36,261 nucleotides of DNA. Origin: Lysobacterales bacterium (GTDB taxonomy: Bacteria > Pseudomonadota > Gammaproteobacteria > Xanthomonadales > Rhodanobacteraceae). Position numbers and translations under genes: made by a program. Numbering within the stretch: the first letter of the stretch is position 1; each line of letters begins with the position of its first letter. A model generated the notes under the pieces. The model saw only the letters and a list, made by a program, of their open reading frames with translations. It did not search any database and was not told where the DNA came from. This document shows positions 8,363 to 16,136 of this stretch, in pieces. Where the stretch lies: NCBI GenBank assembly GCA_014338185.1, contig QUBV01000030.1, positions 1 to 36,261 of the forward strand, in the 5' to 3' direction.

Positions 8363-9727
8363 ATGAACCGCCGCGAATTCCTGTTGACCGCTTCGGCCGC
8401 CGGCCTGGCCATGGCCGGCACCACCGCCGCGCCCGCGTGGGCACGGCGCGGCGAGCGCGTGCGGGTGGCGATGATCGGCACCGGCCTGCGCGGGCAGTCG
8501 CAGCTGGGCCCGCTGCTCAGTCGCGACGACGTCGAACTGGTCGCGATCTGTGACACGCAGCAGGTCATGCTCGACCACGCCCTGCGCATCATCGCCAAGG
8601 CCGGTCGGCGCAAGCCGCGCGTGGTCGGCGGCAATGGTGACGTCAATGCCTGGAAGAAGCTGCTCGATCCCAAGGCGATCGACGCGGTGTTCATCGTGAC
8701 ACCGTGGGAGTGGCACGCGCCGATGGCGATCGCGGCGATGCAGGCGAAGGTCGCGGTCGCCTGCGAAGTCGTCGCGGGCATCACGCTGCAGGACCATTGG
8801 GACGTGCTGCATACCCAGCAGCACACCGGCACGCCCTACATGCTGCTGGAGAACGTGTGCTATCGCCGTGATGTGCTCGCGGTGTTGCAGATGGTGCGCG
8901 CGGGCCTGTTCGGCGAACTGGTGCACCTGCAGGCCGGTTACCAGCACGACCTGCGCGGCGTGATGTTCAATTCGGGTGATCCCGACCAGCCCTACGACAG
9001 CGGGGTGGAATATGGCGCCAAGGGCTTTTCCGAGGCGCAGTGGCGCACCCAGCATTCGATCGACCGCAACGGCGATCTGTACCCGAGCCACGGCATCGGT
9101 CCGTGCGCGATGTACGTCAACATCAATCGTGGCAACCGCTTCACCCACATCAACGCCTTCGCCAGCAAGGCGCGCGGGCTGCATGACTACATCCTCAACC
9201 ACCCCAAGGGCGGGCCCGACCATCCCAATGCCAAGCTCGTGTTCAAGCGTGGCGACCTGGTCACCACCACGTTGCGTTGCGAGAACGGCGAGACGATCCT
9301 GCTGCAGCACGATGTGTCACTGCCGCGACCGTACTCGCTGGGCTTTCGCGTGCAGGGCACCGATGGCCTGTGGATGGACGTCAACAAGTCGATCCACATC
9401 GAGGGCAGGAGCCCGCCGCACAAGTGGGAGGACGCACAGAAGTATTTCGACGCCTGGGACCATCCGCTGTGGAAGAAGCATGCCGACAAGGCCGCCGGTG
9501 CCGGCCATGGCGGCATGGACTGGTTCGTCGTGCATGCCTTCATCGAGGCGCTCAAGGCGGGTGCGCCGATGCCGATCGACATCTACGATGCGGTGACCTG
9601 GAGCGCGATCACGCCGCTGTCGGAGAAGTCGATCGCCGCGGGCTACCAGACGCTCGAATTCCCCGACTTCACCCACGGCGCGTGGCGCGGGCGCCAGCCG
9701 ATCTTCGCGCTCGACGAGCGTTACTGA
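8363..9727 (+). CDS. GH109 family glycosidase, probable alpha-N-acetylgalactosaminidase (NAD-dependent)
   Basis: This 454-residue protein matches the glycoside hydrolase 109 family, whose characterised Elizabethkingia member removes terminal alpha-linked GalNAc through an NAD-dependent oxidation-elimination mechanism. The N-terminus is a Tat signal: RREFL at 3-7, a hydrophobic stretch and a likely AWA cleavage site near residue 27. A Gfo/Idh-type Rossmann motif GTGLRG lies at 39-44. The strongly conserved block LENVCYRRDV is at 162-171. The GH109 motif YPSHGIGP at 240-247 contains the presumed catalytic Tyr and His. GAGHGGMDWF follows near 379-388. A GCGAGG ribosome-binding site precedes the ATG. 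It is divergent from agaS, which supports a GalNAc role. The 3' end overlaps the convergent MarR gene by 59 bases. Confidence 0.93.
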   Translation: MNRREFLLTASAAGLAMAGTTAAPAWARRGERVRVAMIGTGLRGQSQLGPLLSRDDVELVAICDTQQVMLDHALRIIAKAGRRKPRVVGGNGDVNAWKKLLDPKAIDAVFIVTPWEWHAPMAIAAMQAKVAVACEVVAGITLQDHWDVLHTQQHTGTPYMLLENVCYRRDVLAVLQMVRAGLFGELVHLQAGYQHDLRGVMFNSGDPDQPYDSGVEYGAKGFSEAQWRTQHSIDRNGDLYPSHGIGPCAMYVNINRGNRFTHINAFASKARGLHDYILNHPKGGPDHPNAKLVFKRGDLVTTTLRCENGETILLQHDVSLPRPYSLGFRVQGTDGLWMDVNKSIHIEGRSPPHKWEDAQKYFDAWDHPLWKKHADKAAGAGHGGMDWFVVHAFIEALKAGAPMPIDIYDAVTWSAITPLSEKSIAAGYQTLEFPDFTHGAWRGRQPIFALDERY

Positions 9728-10205
9728 GGCGTCGCGCGGGCACGCTCGCGGCCGCGTCCTCGGCGCGCAGTTCCAGCTCGTCGAGGCGGTCGAGCAGGCG
9801 GAACAGCAGCGCGCGCTCGCGGCGCGACATGCCGGCCAGGATCAATTCCTCGAACTGCAGCGCGAGCGGCACGATCCGCCTGTAGATGGCCCGTCCGGCC
9901 GCCGACAGGCGCAGTACCGAGCGGCGCCGGTCGTCGTCGGCGAATTCGCGAGTGAGCCGGCCCGCGTCGAGCAGGCGCGCCACCGCGCGGCTCACCGCCA
10001 CCTTGTCCATCGCGGTGCGTTGCGCGACTTCGTTGGCCGATAGTTGCCGGTAGCGGCCCAACACCGCCATCACGCGCCATTCGGTCACCCCCAGGCCGAA
10101 GCGTTGCGAGTACTCGCGCGCGAGCGCATCGGAGCTGCGGTTGGCGAGCACGCTCAGGCGATAGGGCAGGAACTGCTGCAGGTCGAGGGTCGCGGGGTCG
10201 GGCAT
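9669..10205 (-). CDS. MarR-family transcriptional regulator of the tyrosine catabolic operon
   Basis: This 178-residue protein has a MarR winged-helix core. The recognition region ANEVAQRTAMDKVAVSRAVARLLDAG is followed by the wing FADDDRRRSVLRLSAAGRAIY. Dimerisation helices flank it on both sides. The ATG at 10205 starts 80 bases from hppD, and the two genes are divergent. This is the usual layout for a regulator that controls its neighbour and itself. A palindrome in the shared intergenic DNA lies in the hppD promoter spacer and is a good candidate binding site. Upstream in-frame codons exist but would run into the operator. The tail after about residue 150 is Arg/Ala-rich and overlaps the GH109 gene on the opposite strand. 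The ligand is not known; a tyrosine pathway intermediate is likely. Confidence 0.9.
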   Translation of the reverse strand: MPDPATLDLQQFLPYRLSVLANRSSDALAREYSQRFGLGVTEWRVMAVLGRYRQLSANEVAQRTAMDKVAVSRAVARLLDAGRLTREFADDDRRRSVLRLSAAGRAIYRRIVPLALQFEELILAGMSRRERALLFRLLDRLDELELRAEDAAASVPARRLSNARRARRSAGARATRRG

Positions 10206-10226
10206 GGCGGCATGTTGCACGGCGGC

Positions 10227-10254
10227 TTGAGATGGTTGCAAGTGCAACTATAGA
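10227..10254 (+). promoter_or_regulatory. hppD promoter (-35 TTGAGA, 16-bp spacer, -10 TATAGA)
   Basis: TTGAGA at 10227-10232 and TATAGA at 10249-10254 form a sigma-70-type promoter with a 16-base spacer, 30 bases upstream of the hppD ATG. A GAGGAG ribosome-binding site lies between. The palindromic candidate operator fills the spacer, so a bound repressor would block RNA polymerase. Confidence 0.65.
10232..10251. promoter_or_regulatory. probable MarR operator
   Basis: The perfect inverted repeat GTTGCA-AG-TGCAAC lies at 10235-10248. It extends outward by AT/AT pairs after one mismatch, giving a near-palindrome of 20 bases. It sits between the hppD -35 and -10 and 27 bases from the start of the marR gene. 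Size, symmetry and position suit a MarR dimer. Binding itself is inferred. Confidence 0.6.
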
Positions 10255-10284
10255 ATCCACCTCCCGCTGTCGAGGAGTAGCCGC

Positions 10285-11382
10285 ATGAGCGCGCCAGCCA
10301 AAACCGGCATGCAGCCGACCACGTTCGAAAACCCGATGGGCATCGACGGCTTCGAGTTCGTCGAATACACCGCGCCCAAGGACCAGCTGGGCCACCTGCA
10401 TGACTACTTCCGCAAACTCGGTTTCGTGCAGGTGGCACGCCACAAGACCCGGCCGATCCATACCTATCGGCAGGGCGACTGCACCTTCCTCGTCAACGAG
10501 GACCCCGATTCCTTCGCCGCGCGCTTTGCCGCCGAGCACGGGCCCAGCGCCTGCGGTTTCGCGGTGCGCATCAACAAGCTGGCCGAGTGGGCGCGTGTGC
10601 AGGCGCTCAAGAACGGCGCCGAGGCCTTCGATACCCGGGACGAGCTCACCAAGGCGGTGGCGGCGCCGGTGATCAAGGGCATCGGGGGTTGCATGCTGTA
10701 CCTGGTCGACCGCTATGACGACAAGGGCACGATCCACGACCCCGACTACGAATACCTGCCCGGCGTGGACCTCATGCCCAAGGGCTTTGGCCTCACCTTC
10801 ATCGATCACCTGACCCACAACCTGTATCAGGGCAACATGAACAAGTGGTCGGACTACTACGAGCGCCTGTTCAACTTCCGCGAAATCCGCTATTTCGACA
10901 TCAAGGGCGCCAAGACCGGGCTGTTGTCGCGCGCGATGACCGCGCCCGACGGCATGGTGCGCATCCCGCTCAACGAGTCCTCCGACCCCAAGTCGCAGAT
11001 CAACGAGTACCTGGACCAGTACAAGGGCGAGGGCATCCAGCACATCGCCTGCTTCACCAACGACATCTATGCCACGGTCGAGCAGATGCGCGCGGCCGGG
11101 ATCACCTTCCTGCACACACCCGACACCTATTTCGACGTGGTCGACATGCGCATCCCCGACCACGGCGAGGACCTGCCGCGCCTGCGCAGGAACAGCATCC
11201 TCATCGACGCCGATCCGGAAACCAAGAAGCGCCTGCTGCTGCAGATCTTCACCGAGAACGCGCTCGGGCCGATCTTCTTCGAGATCATCCAGCGCAAGGG
11301 CAACGAAGGCTTCGGCGAAGGCAACTTCCAGGCGCTGTTCGAATCGATCGAGCGTGACCAGATGCGCCGCGGCGTGCTGTGA
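10285..11382 (+). CDS. hppD: 4-hydroxyphenylpyruvate dioxygenase
   Basis: This 365-residue enzyme converts 4-hydroxyphenylpyruvate to homogentisate with O2 and Fe(II), the second step of tyrosine degradation. The three iron ligands are visible at the expected spacing: H175 in [10 protein letters not shown]253 in GIQHIAC and E333 in FFEIIQR. The C-terminal catalytic domain ends with the conserved [14 protein letters not shown]. The length is normal for bacterial enzymes. It has a GAGGAG ribosome-binding site and a clear promoter with a built-in operator. It leads the operon hppD-hmgA-fah-maiA; hmgA begins 46 bases after its stop. Confidence 0.97.
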   Translation: MSAPAKTGMQPTTFENPMGIDGFEFVEYTAPKDQLGHLHDYFRKLGFVQVARHKTRPIHTYRQGDCTFLVNEDPDSFAARFAAEHGPSACGFAVRINKLAEWARVQALKNGAEAFDTRDELTKAVAAPVIKGIGGCMLYLVDRYDDKGTIHDPDYEYLPGVDLMPKGFGLTFIDHLTHNLYQGNMNKWSDYYERLFNFREIRYFDIKGAKTGLLSRAMTAPDGMVRIPLNESSDPKSQINEYLDQYKGEGIQHIACFTNDIYATVEQMRAAGITFLHTPDTYFDVVDMRIPDHGEDLPRLRRNSILIDADPETKKRLLLQIFTENALGPIFFEIIQRKGNEGFGEGNFQALFESIERDQMRRGVL

Positions 11383-11428
11383 CGATCCACCGCCGGCGCG
11401 CGGCGCGCGGCATCGAGGAACCTGTCCC

Positions 11429-12730
11429 ATGACCATCGCTTCCACGGGTTACCAGACCGGGTTCGGCAACGAATTCGCCACCGAGGCGCTGCCCGGCACC
11501 TTGCCGGTCGGGCGCAACTCGCCGCAGCACGTGGCGCACGGGCTGTATGCCGAGCAGCTGACCGGCACCGCGTTCACCGCGCCGCGCCACCAGAACCGCC
11601 GCAGCTGGCTGTATCGCATCCGGCCGGCCGCGGTGCACGGCACGTTCGAGCCCTTCGCACAGCCCGCGTTCCACAACGATTTCGGCAGTGGCCCGGTGTC
11701 GCCGGAGAAACTGCGCTGGAACCCGCTGCCGCTGCCGCAGGCACCGTGCGACTTCCTCGAAGGCTTGTACACGGTGGCCGGCAATGGCGGGCCCGCGGCG
11801 GGCACCGGGGTGGGCATCCACCTGTACGCGGCCAACCGCGACATGCAGCGGCGCTGGTTCTACAACTCCGATGGCGAGTTCCTGATCGTGCCCCAGCAGG
11901 GGCGGCTGCACATCGAAACCGAACTGGGTGTGGTCGAGGTGGAGCCGCAGCAGATCGCGGTGATCCCGCGCGGCATCCGCTATCGCGTGTGCCTGCCCGA
12001 CGGCAGCGCGCGCGGCTACGTGTGCGAGAACTTCGGCGCGTTGCTGCGCCTGCCCGACCTCGGCCCCATCGGCAGCAACTGCCTGGCCAATCCGCGGGAC
12101 TTCCAGTATCCCAACGCGGCGTTCGAGGACGTCGACGGCGAGTTCGAGCTCATCACCAAGTTCCAGGGCCACCTGTGGCGCGCGCCGATCGACCACTCGC
12201 CGCTCGACGTGGTCGGCTGGCACGGCAACTATGCGCCCTATCGCTACGACCTGCGCCGCTTCAACGTGATCGGGTCGATCAGCTACGACCATCCCGATCC
12301 GTCGATCTTCCTCGTGCTGCACTCGCCCAGCGACACGCCGGGCACCAGCAACGTCGATTTCGCGATCTTCCCGCCGCGCATCCTCGCGATGCAGGACACC
12401 TTCCGCCCGGCCTGGTTCCATCGCAACATCGCCGGCGAGTTCATGGGCCTCGTGCACGGCGTGTACGACGCCAAGGCCGAGGGTTTCGCGCCGGGCGGCT
12501 GCTCGCTGCACAACTGCATGACCGGCCATGGCCCCGACGCGGCCACCTTCGACAAGGCCAGCGCGGTCGACACCAGCAAGCCCGACTACGTGACCGACAC
12601 CATGGCGATCATGTTCGAGACGCGCGCGGTGATCCGCCCGGTGGCGCAGGCGATGGCGGCCGCGCACCGCCAGCGCGACTATCCCGCGGTGTGGATGGGC
12701 CTGCGCAAGCGCTTCACGCCGCCACGCTGA
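11429..12730 (+). CDS. hmgA: homogentisate 1,2-dioxygenase
   Basis: This 433-residue cytosolic Fe(II) enzyme opens the ring of homogentisate to give 4-maleylacetoacetate. The N-terminus [13 protein letters not shown] is characteristic. The iron ligands are H331 and E337 in [11 protein letters not shown] and H367 in [10 protein letters not shown]. It has the family's usual length and cupin fold features such as [10 protein letters not shown]. The ATG at 11429 is preceded by GAGGAA and starts just before the conserved sequence; the frame is open upstream, but that part is antisense-like coding bias. It is second in the tyrosine operon. A GC-rich hairpin in the 126-base gap after it may reduce transcription into the last two genes. 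Confidence 0.97.
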   Translation: MTIASTGYQTGFGNEFATEALPGTLPVGRNSPQHVAHGLYAEQLTGTAFTAPRHQNRRSWLYRIRPAAVHGTFEPFAQPAFHNDFGSGPVSPEKLRWNPLPLPQAPCDFLEGLYTVAGNGGPAAGTGVGIHLYAANRDMQRRWFYNSDGEFLIVPQQGRLHIETELGVVEVEPQQIAVIPRGIRYRVCLPDGSARGYVCENFGALLRLPDLGPIGSNCLANPRDFQYPNAAFEDVDGEFELITKFQGHLWRAPIDHSPLDVVGWHGNYAPYRYDLRRFNVIGSISYDHPDPSIFLVLHSPSDTPGTSNVDFAIFPPRILAMQDTFRPAWFHRNIAGEFMGLVHGVYDAKAEGFAPGGCSLHNCMTGHGPDAATFDKASAVDTSKPDYVTDTMAIMFETRAVIRPVAQAMAAAHRQRDYPAVWMGLRKRFTPPR

Positions 12731-12779
12731 TGCCGTCGCCGCCGCGGCGTGCGCGCGCGCCGCGTGGCGGGCCCACGCC

Positions 12780-12803
12780 GCCGCCGCGACGTGTCGCGGC
12801 GGC
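12780..12803 (+). terminator. strong GC hairpin between hmgA and fah
   Basis: GCCGCCGCGA and TCGCGGCGGC form a perfect 10-bp stem around CGTG, 49 bases after the hmgA stop. A C-run rather than a T-run follows. It may be an internal attenuator, an mRNA-stabilising hairpin or simply GC-rich spacer. The next gene continues the same pathway, so full termination is unlikely. Confidence 0.35.
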
Positions 12804-12856
12804 CCCCGGCCATGGCAGGATGGCCTCCCGTTGATACTTCGCAGGAAGGATTGCCG

Positions 12857-13846
12857 ATGAAACTTGCCTCCCTCAAGGAAGGCGGCCGCGACGGCACGCT
12901 CGTCGTGGTCAGTCGCGACCTCGCGCGCGCCGTGCCCGCCAGCGGCATCGCCGCGACCCTGCAGGCCGCGCTCGACGACTGGGGCAACGCCGCGCCGCGC
13001 CTGAACGCCCTGTCCGAGGCGCTCGCCGCCGGCACCGCGGCCGGGGCGTTCGCGCTCGACCTCGCGGCACTGGCCGCGCCGTTGCCGCGCGCCTACGAGT
13101 TCGTCGACGGCAGCGCCTACCTGCCGCACGTCGAGCGCGTGCGCCGCGCACGCGGGGCGCAGGTGCCCGAGAGCTTCTACGTCGATCCGCTCATGTACCA
13201 GGCCACCAGTGCGGGCTTCTACGGACCGCGCGATCCGATCCTCGTGCTCAGCGAGGACTGGGGCGTGGACCTCGAGGCCGAGGTGGTCGTGGTCACCGAC
13301 GACGTGCCCATGGGCGTGGCGGCGGCGGCCGCGAGCGGCCACATCCAGCTGGTCGGTCTGGTCAACGATGTGAGCCTGCGCAACCTGATTCCGCCCGAGC
13401 TGGCCAAGGGCTTCGGCTTCCTGCAGTCCAAGCCGCGCTCGGCGCTGTCGCCGGTGCTGGTCACGCCCGACGAGCTGGGCCCGGCCTGGCGCGACGACAA
13501 GCTGCACCTGCCGATGCGCACCTGGATCAATGGCCAGTGGTTCGGTGCGGCCGAGTGCGGCGTCGACATGCAGTTCAGCTTCGCGCAGCTGGTCGCGCAC
13601 GCGGCCAAGACCCGGCCGCTGGCGGCGGGCACGATCGTCGGTTCGGGCACCATCGCCAACGAGGACACGAGCAAGGGCGCCTCGTGCCTGGCCGAGCAGC
13701 GCACGGTGGAGACGCTGCGCGACGGCAAGCCGACCACGCCGTTCCTGAAATTCGGTGATACCGTACGCATCGAGATCACCGATGCCCAGGGTCACAGCAT
13801 CTTCGGTGCGATCGAGCAGGTGGTGACCCGCGCAGCGGCAGGATGA
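12857..13846 (+). CDS. fumarylacetoacetate hydrolase family protein (fumarylacetoacetase)
   Basis: This 329-residue protein should split fumarylacetoacetate into fumarate and acetoacetate, the last step of tyrosine breakdown. It is the shorter proteobacterial form of the FAH family, not the roughly 420-residue eukaryote-like form. Visible family features include DWGVDLEAEVVVV, which supplies metal-binding acidic residues, the FLQSKPRSALSPVLVTPDEL region, and the C-terminal GSGTIANEDTSKGASCLAE and FGDTVRIEI. The ATG at 12857 follows AGGAAGG with normal spacing. The stop overlaps an upstream in-frame ATG of maiA by four bases. Position between hmgA and maiA makes the pathway role secure, although the FAH fold also serves other hydrolases. 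Confidence 0.93.
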   Translation: MKLASLKEGGRDGTLVVVSRDLARAVPASGIAATLQAALDDWGNAAPRLNALSEALAAGTAAGAFALDLAALAAPLPRAYEFVDGSAYLPHVERVRRARGAQVPESFYVDPLMYQATSAGFYGPRDPILVLSEDWGVDLEAEVVVVTDDVPMGVAAAAASGHIQLVGLVNDVSLRNLIPPELAKGFGFLQSKPRSALSPVLVTPDELGPAWRDDKLHLPMRTWINGQWFGAAECGVDMQFSFAQLVAHAAKTRPLAAGTIVGSGTIANEDTSKGASCLAEQRTVETLRDGKPTTPFLKFGDTVRIEITDAQGHSIFGAIEQVVTRAAAG

Positions 13847-13869
13847 CGGCGACGACAGGGGAAACGACG

Positions 13870-14532
13870 ATGGCCACCGCGAACGAATTCGTGCTGTACG
13901 ACTACTGGCGCTCCAGCGCCTGCTACCGCGTGCGCATCGCGCTCAACCTCAAGGGCGTGGAGTACCAGATCAAGCCCGTGCACCTGGTCGACAACGGCGG
14001 CGAGCAGCACTCGGCCGAGCACCATGCGCGCAATCCATTGGAGACCGTGCCCGTGCTCATGGTCGGGCGCCGCGCGATCCGCCAGTCGATGGCGATCATC
14101 GAGTACCTGGAGGAAACCCAGCCGCACCCGGCCCTGCTGCCGCCGGCGCCGCGCGAGCGTGCCCAGGCCCGCGCCTTGGCCCAGCTCATCGCCTGTGACG
14201 TGCATCCGCTCAACAACCTGCGCGTGACCCAGTACCTGCAACGCGAATTCGGCGCCGACCAGGCCGCACGCGAGGCGTGGATGCGGCACTGGATGGAGGT
14301 GGGCCTGCGTGCCTTCGAGGAGATCCTCGTGGCCGACGATGCACGCGGCATGTTCTGCAGCGGCGACGCGCCCGGCATCGCCGACATCTGCCTCGTGCCG
14401 CAGGTCTACAACGCGCTGCGCTACGGGCTCGACCTCACGCCGTTCCCGACCATCCGCGCGATCTACGACCACTGCCTGGCCGAGCCCGAGTTCGACGCGG
14501 CGCGGCCGGAAAAGCAGGCCGGCGCGGCGTAG
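13870..14532 (+). CDS. maiA: maleylacetoacetate isomerase (zeta-class glutathione S-transferase)
   Basis: This 220-residue protein is a zeta-class GST that isomerises maleylacetoacetate to fumarylacetoacetate with glutathione as cofactor. The active-site motif SSACYRVRIALNLKG follows the first strand, as in the family SSCxxRVRIAL. The thioredoxin-like domain includes NPLETVPVL and the QSMAIIEYLEE signature. The helical domain carries IACDVHPLNNLRV and DAPGIADICLVPQVYNA. I chose the ATG at 13870 because AGGGGA lies upstream. An alternative ATG at 13843 would overlap the fah stop by four bases and add nine residues. It is the last gene of the operon and is followed by a bidirectional hairpin. 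Confidence 0.95.
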   Translation: MATANEFVLYDYWRSSACYRVRIALNLKGVEYQIKPVHLVDNGGEQHSAEHHARNPLETVPVLMVGRRAIRQSMAIIEYLEETQPHPALLPPAPRERAQARALAQLIACDVHPLNNLRVTQYLQREFGADQAAREAWMRHWMEVGLRAFEEILVADDARGMFCSGDAPGIADICLVPQVYNALRYGLDLTPFPTIRAIYDHCLAEPEFDAARPEKQAGAA

Positions 14533-14556
14533 CCCGCGCGCGCCGGCTGCAGGCAC

Positions 14557-14581
14557 CGCCCGGCCCGGCGCGGGCCGGGTG
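14557..14581. terminator. GC-rich hairpin between convergent maiA and CBS genes
   Basis: CCCGGCCCG-GCG-CGGGCCGGG is a perfect 9-bp stem with a 3-base loop, extended by a G-U and a C-G pair. It occupies the 63-base gap between two convergent genes and can fold on both strands. It lacks a T-run, so termination may be weak or Rho-assisted. Confidence 0.5.
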
Positions 14582-14595
14582 CCGGCCCGGGGTGT

Positions 14596-15024
14596 TCAGC
14601 CGGCGATGTAGCGGTGGAGCTGCTCGATCTGCTCGCCCTGCTCGCTGATCACGGCCTTGACCAGGTCGCCGATCGACAGCACGCCGACCACCTTGTTGCC
14701 ATCGAGCACCGGCAGGTGGCGCACGCGGCTGTCGGTGCACAGGCGCATGCAGGTGTCGATGCTGTCCTCGGGCGATACGCTGACCACCGCGGTGGTCATC
14801 ACCTCGGCCACCGTGGTGTCGTTGGAGGTGCGGTTGTTGAGCACGACCTTGCGCGCGTAGTCGCGCTCGGAGACGATTCCGACCAGGGTGTCGCCCTTCA
14901 TCACCAGCAGTGCGCCGCAGCCGCGCTCGGCCATCATCCGCAATGCCGCGCGCACGGTTTCCTCGGGTGCGATCGCATGGATGCTGCGACCCTTCCCGTC
15001 GAGCAGGTGCTTGACCTGGAGCAT
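14596..15024 (-). CDS. CBS-domain-pair protein
   Basis: This 142-residue cytosolic protein consists of almost nothing but two CBS motifs, which usually form a Bateman module binding adenosine nucleotides. The first motif runs from about 10 to 65 (LLVMKGDTLVGIVSERDYARKV) and the second from about 72 to 130 (VRHLPVLDGNKVVGVLSIGDLV). There is no attached enzyme or channel domain. Such stand-alone proteins are common in Proteobacteria and their partners are mostly unknown. The ATG at 15024 gives the complete first motif. It is convergent with maiA and follows the glycosyltransferase on the same strand with a 94-base gap. Confidence 0.88.
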   Translation of the reverse strand: MLQVKHLLDGKGRSIHAIAPEETVRAALRMMAERGCGALLVMKGDTLVGIVSERDYARKVVLNNRTSNDTTVAEVMTTAVVSVSPEDSIDTCMRLCTDSRVRHLPVLDGNKVVGVLSIGDLVKAVISEQGEQIEQLHRYIAG

Positions 15025-15118
15025 GCCGACCTCCGCGTTGAAACGGCCGAGTGCCGTGGTGCAGCCAGTCTAGCGCCGCGCGCGCGGGCCTGCTCGTGGC
15101 CGCGCCGCAGGCGCTCGG

Positions 15119-16057
15119 CTATTCCGCGCCCGGCGCGCGGTACTCGTCGACGAGGTACAGCGGACGCTGCTTGGCTTCCAGGTACAGCCGGCCCAGGTAC
15201 TCGCCGATCATGCCCAGCGCCATGAGCTGCACGCCGCCGAGGAACAGCACCACCACCATGAGCGAGGGATAGCCGCGCACCGGGTCGCCCAGCAGCAGCG
15301 CCTTGCCCAGCACCCACAATCCGAACAGGAACGCGGCCAGCGAGGCCAGCAGGCCGATGTAGGTCGCCAGCTTGAGCGGCGCGCCGGAAAACGAGGTGAT
15401 GCCGTCGAGCGCGAAGTTCCACAGCCGCCAGTAGCTCCATTTGCTGGTGCCGGCGTGGCGGGCGTCGCGATGGTAGACGATCGACAGCTGGCGGTAGCCG
15501 ACCCAAGTGAACAGCCCCTTCATGAAGCGCTGCCGCTCGCGCACCTGGGCCAGGGCATCGAGCGCGCGCCGCGACAACAGGCGGAAATCGCCGGTATCGC
15601 GCGGGATCGGCGTCGCCGACAGACGTTCCATCACGCGGTAGAACGCCGCCGCGGTGAACTTCTTGAAGCGGCTTTCGCCCGCGCGCGAGGCGCGCGTGCC
15701 GTAGACCACGTCGTAGCCCTCGCGCCAATGCGCGACGAAGGTCGCGATGAGTTCGGGCGGGTCCTGCAGGTCGGCGTCGATCACCACGGCGGCGCCGTGG
15801 GTGACATGATCGAGCCCCGCGGTGAGCGCAAGTTCCTTGCCGAAATTGCGCGCCAGGCGCAGCGTGGCCACGCGTGGATCGGCCGCGCGCAGCTCGCACA
15901 TGACCTGAAAGGTGTCGTCGCGGCTGCCGTCGTCGACATAGAGCACGGCGCTGGTCACGCCATCGAGCGTGTCGAGCACCTTGGCCAGGCGCGCATGGAA
16001 CTCGCGCAGGCCCGCGCCCTCGTTGCAGGCGGGAACGACGATGGTGAGGTCGGGCAT
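15119..16057 (-). CDS. GT2 family glycosyltransferase, polyprenyl-phosphate sugar transferase type
   Basis: This 312-residue protein has an N-terminal GT-A domain and two C-terminal membrane helices, the layout of GtrB/ArnC/dolichol-phosphate-mannose-synthase-like enzymes that load a sugar onto undecaprenyl phosphate at the inner membrane. Visible motifs are VVPACNEG near residue 8, YVDDGSRDDT near 40, the metal- and nucleotide-binding DADLQDPPE near 93, and FRLLSRRALDAL. Hydrophobic segments lie at about 230-250 and 264-285. The sugar and final acceptor cannot be read from the sequence. The neighbours are not an O-antigen cluster, so a glycolipid or surface-modification role is only a guess. 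It lies downstream of mtgA on the same strand with a gap of 79 bases. Confidence 0.92.
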   Translation of the reverse strand: MPDLTIVVPACNEGAGLREFHARLAKVLDTLDGVTSAVLYVDDGSRDDTFQVMCELRAADPRVATLRLARNFGKELALTAGLDHVTHGAAVVIDADLQDPPELIATFVAHWREGYDVVYGTRASRAGESRFKKFTAAAFYRVMERLSATPIPRDTGDFRLLSRRALDALAQVRERQRFMKGLFTWVGYRQLSIVYHRDARHAGTSKWSYWRLWNFALDGITSFSGAPLKLATYIGLLASLAAFLFGLWVLGKALLLGDPVRGYPSLMVVVLFLGGVQLMALGMIGEYLGRLYLEAKQRPLYLVDEYRAPGAE

Positions 16058-16136
16058 GGCACGCGCCGGCAGGTCGAGTCGGTCATGCTAGCCGAGCAGC
16101 CCGGTGACCGGAACGGCTCGACCCGCGCGCGGGAGT

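Noticed and set aside
11285-13795. 836-codon minus-strand frame across hmgA and fah
   Set aside because: It is antisense to two secure enzymes; the His/Arg/Val-rich sequence is typical of reverse-complement shadows.
14557-14581. Intrinsic (T-run) terminator after maiA
   Set aside because: The hairpin is strong, but no T-run follows on either strand, so it is listed only as a possible terminator.
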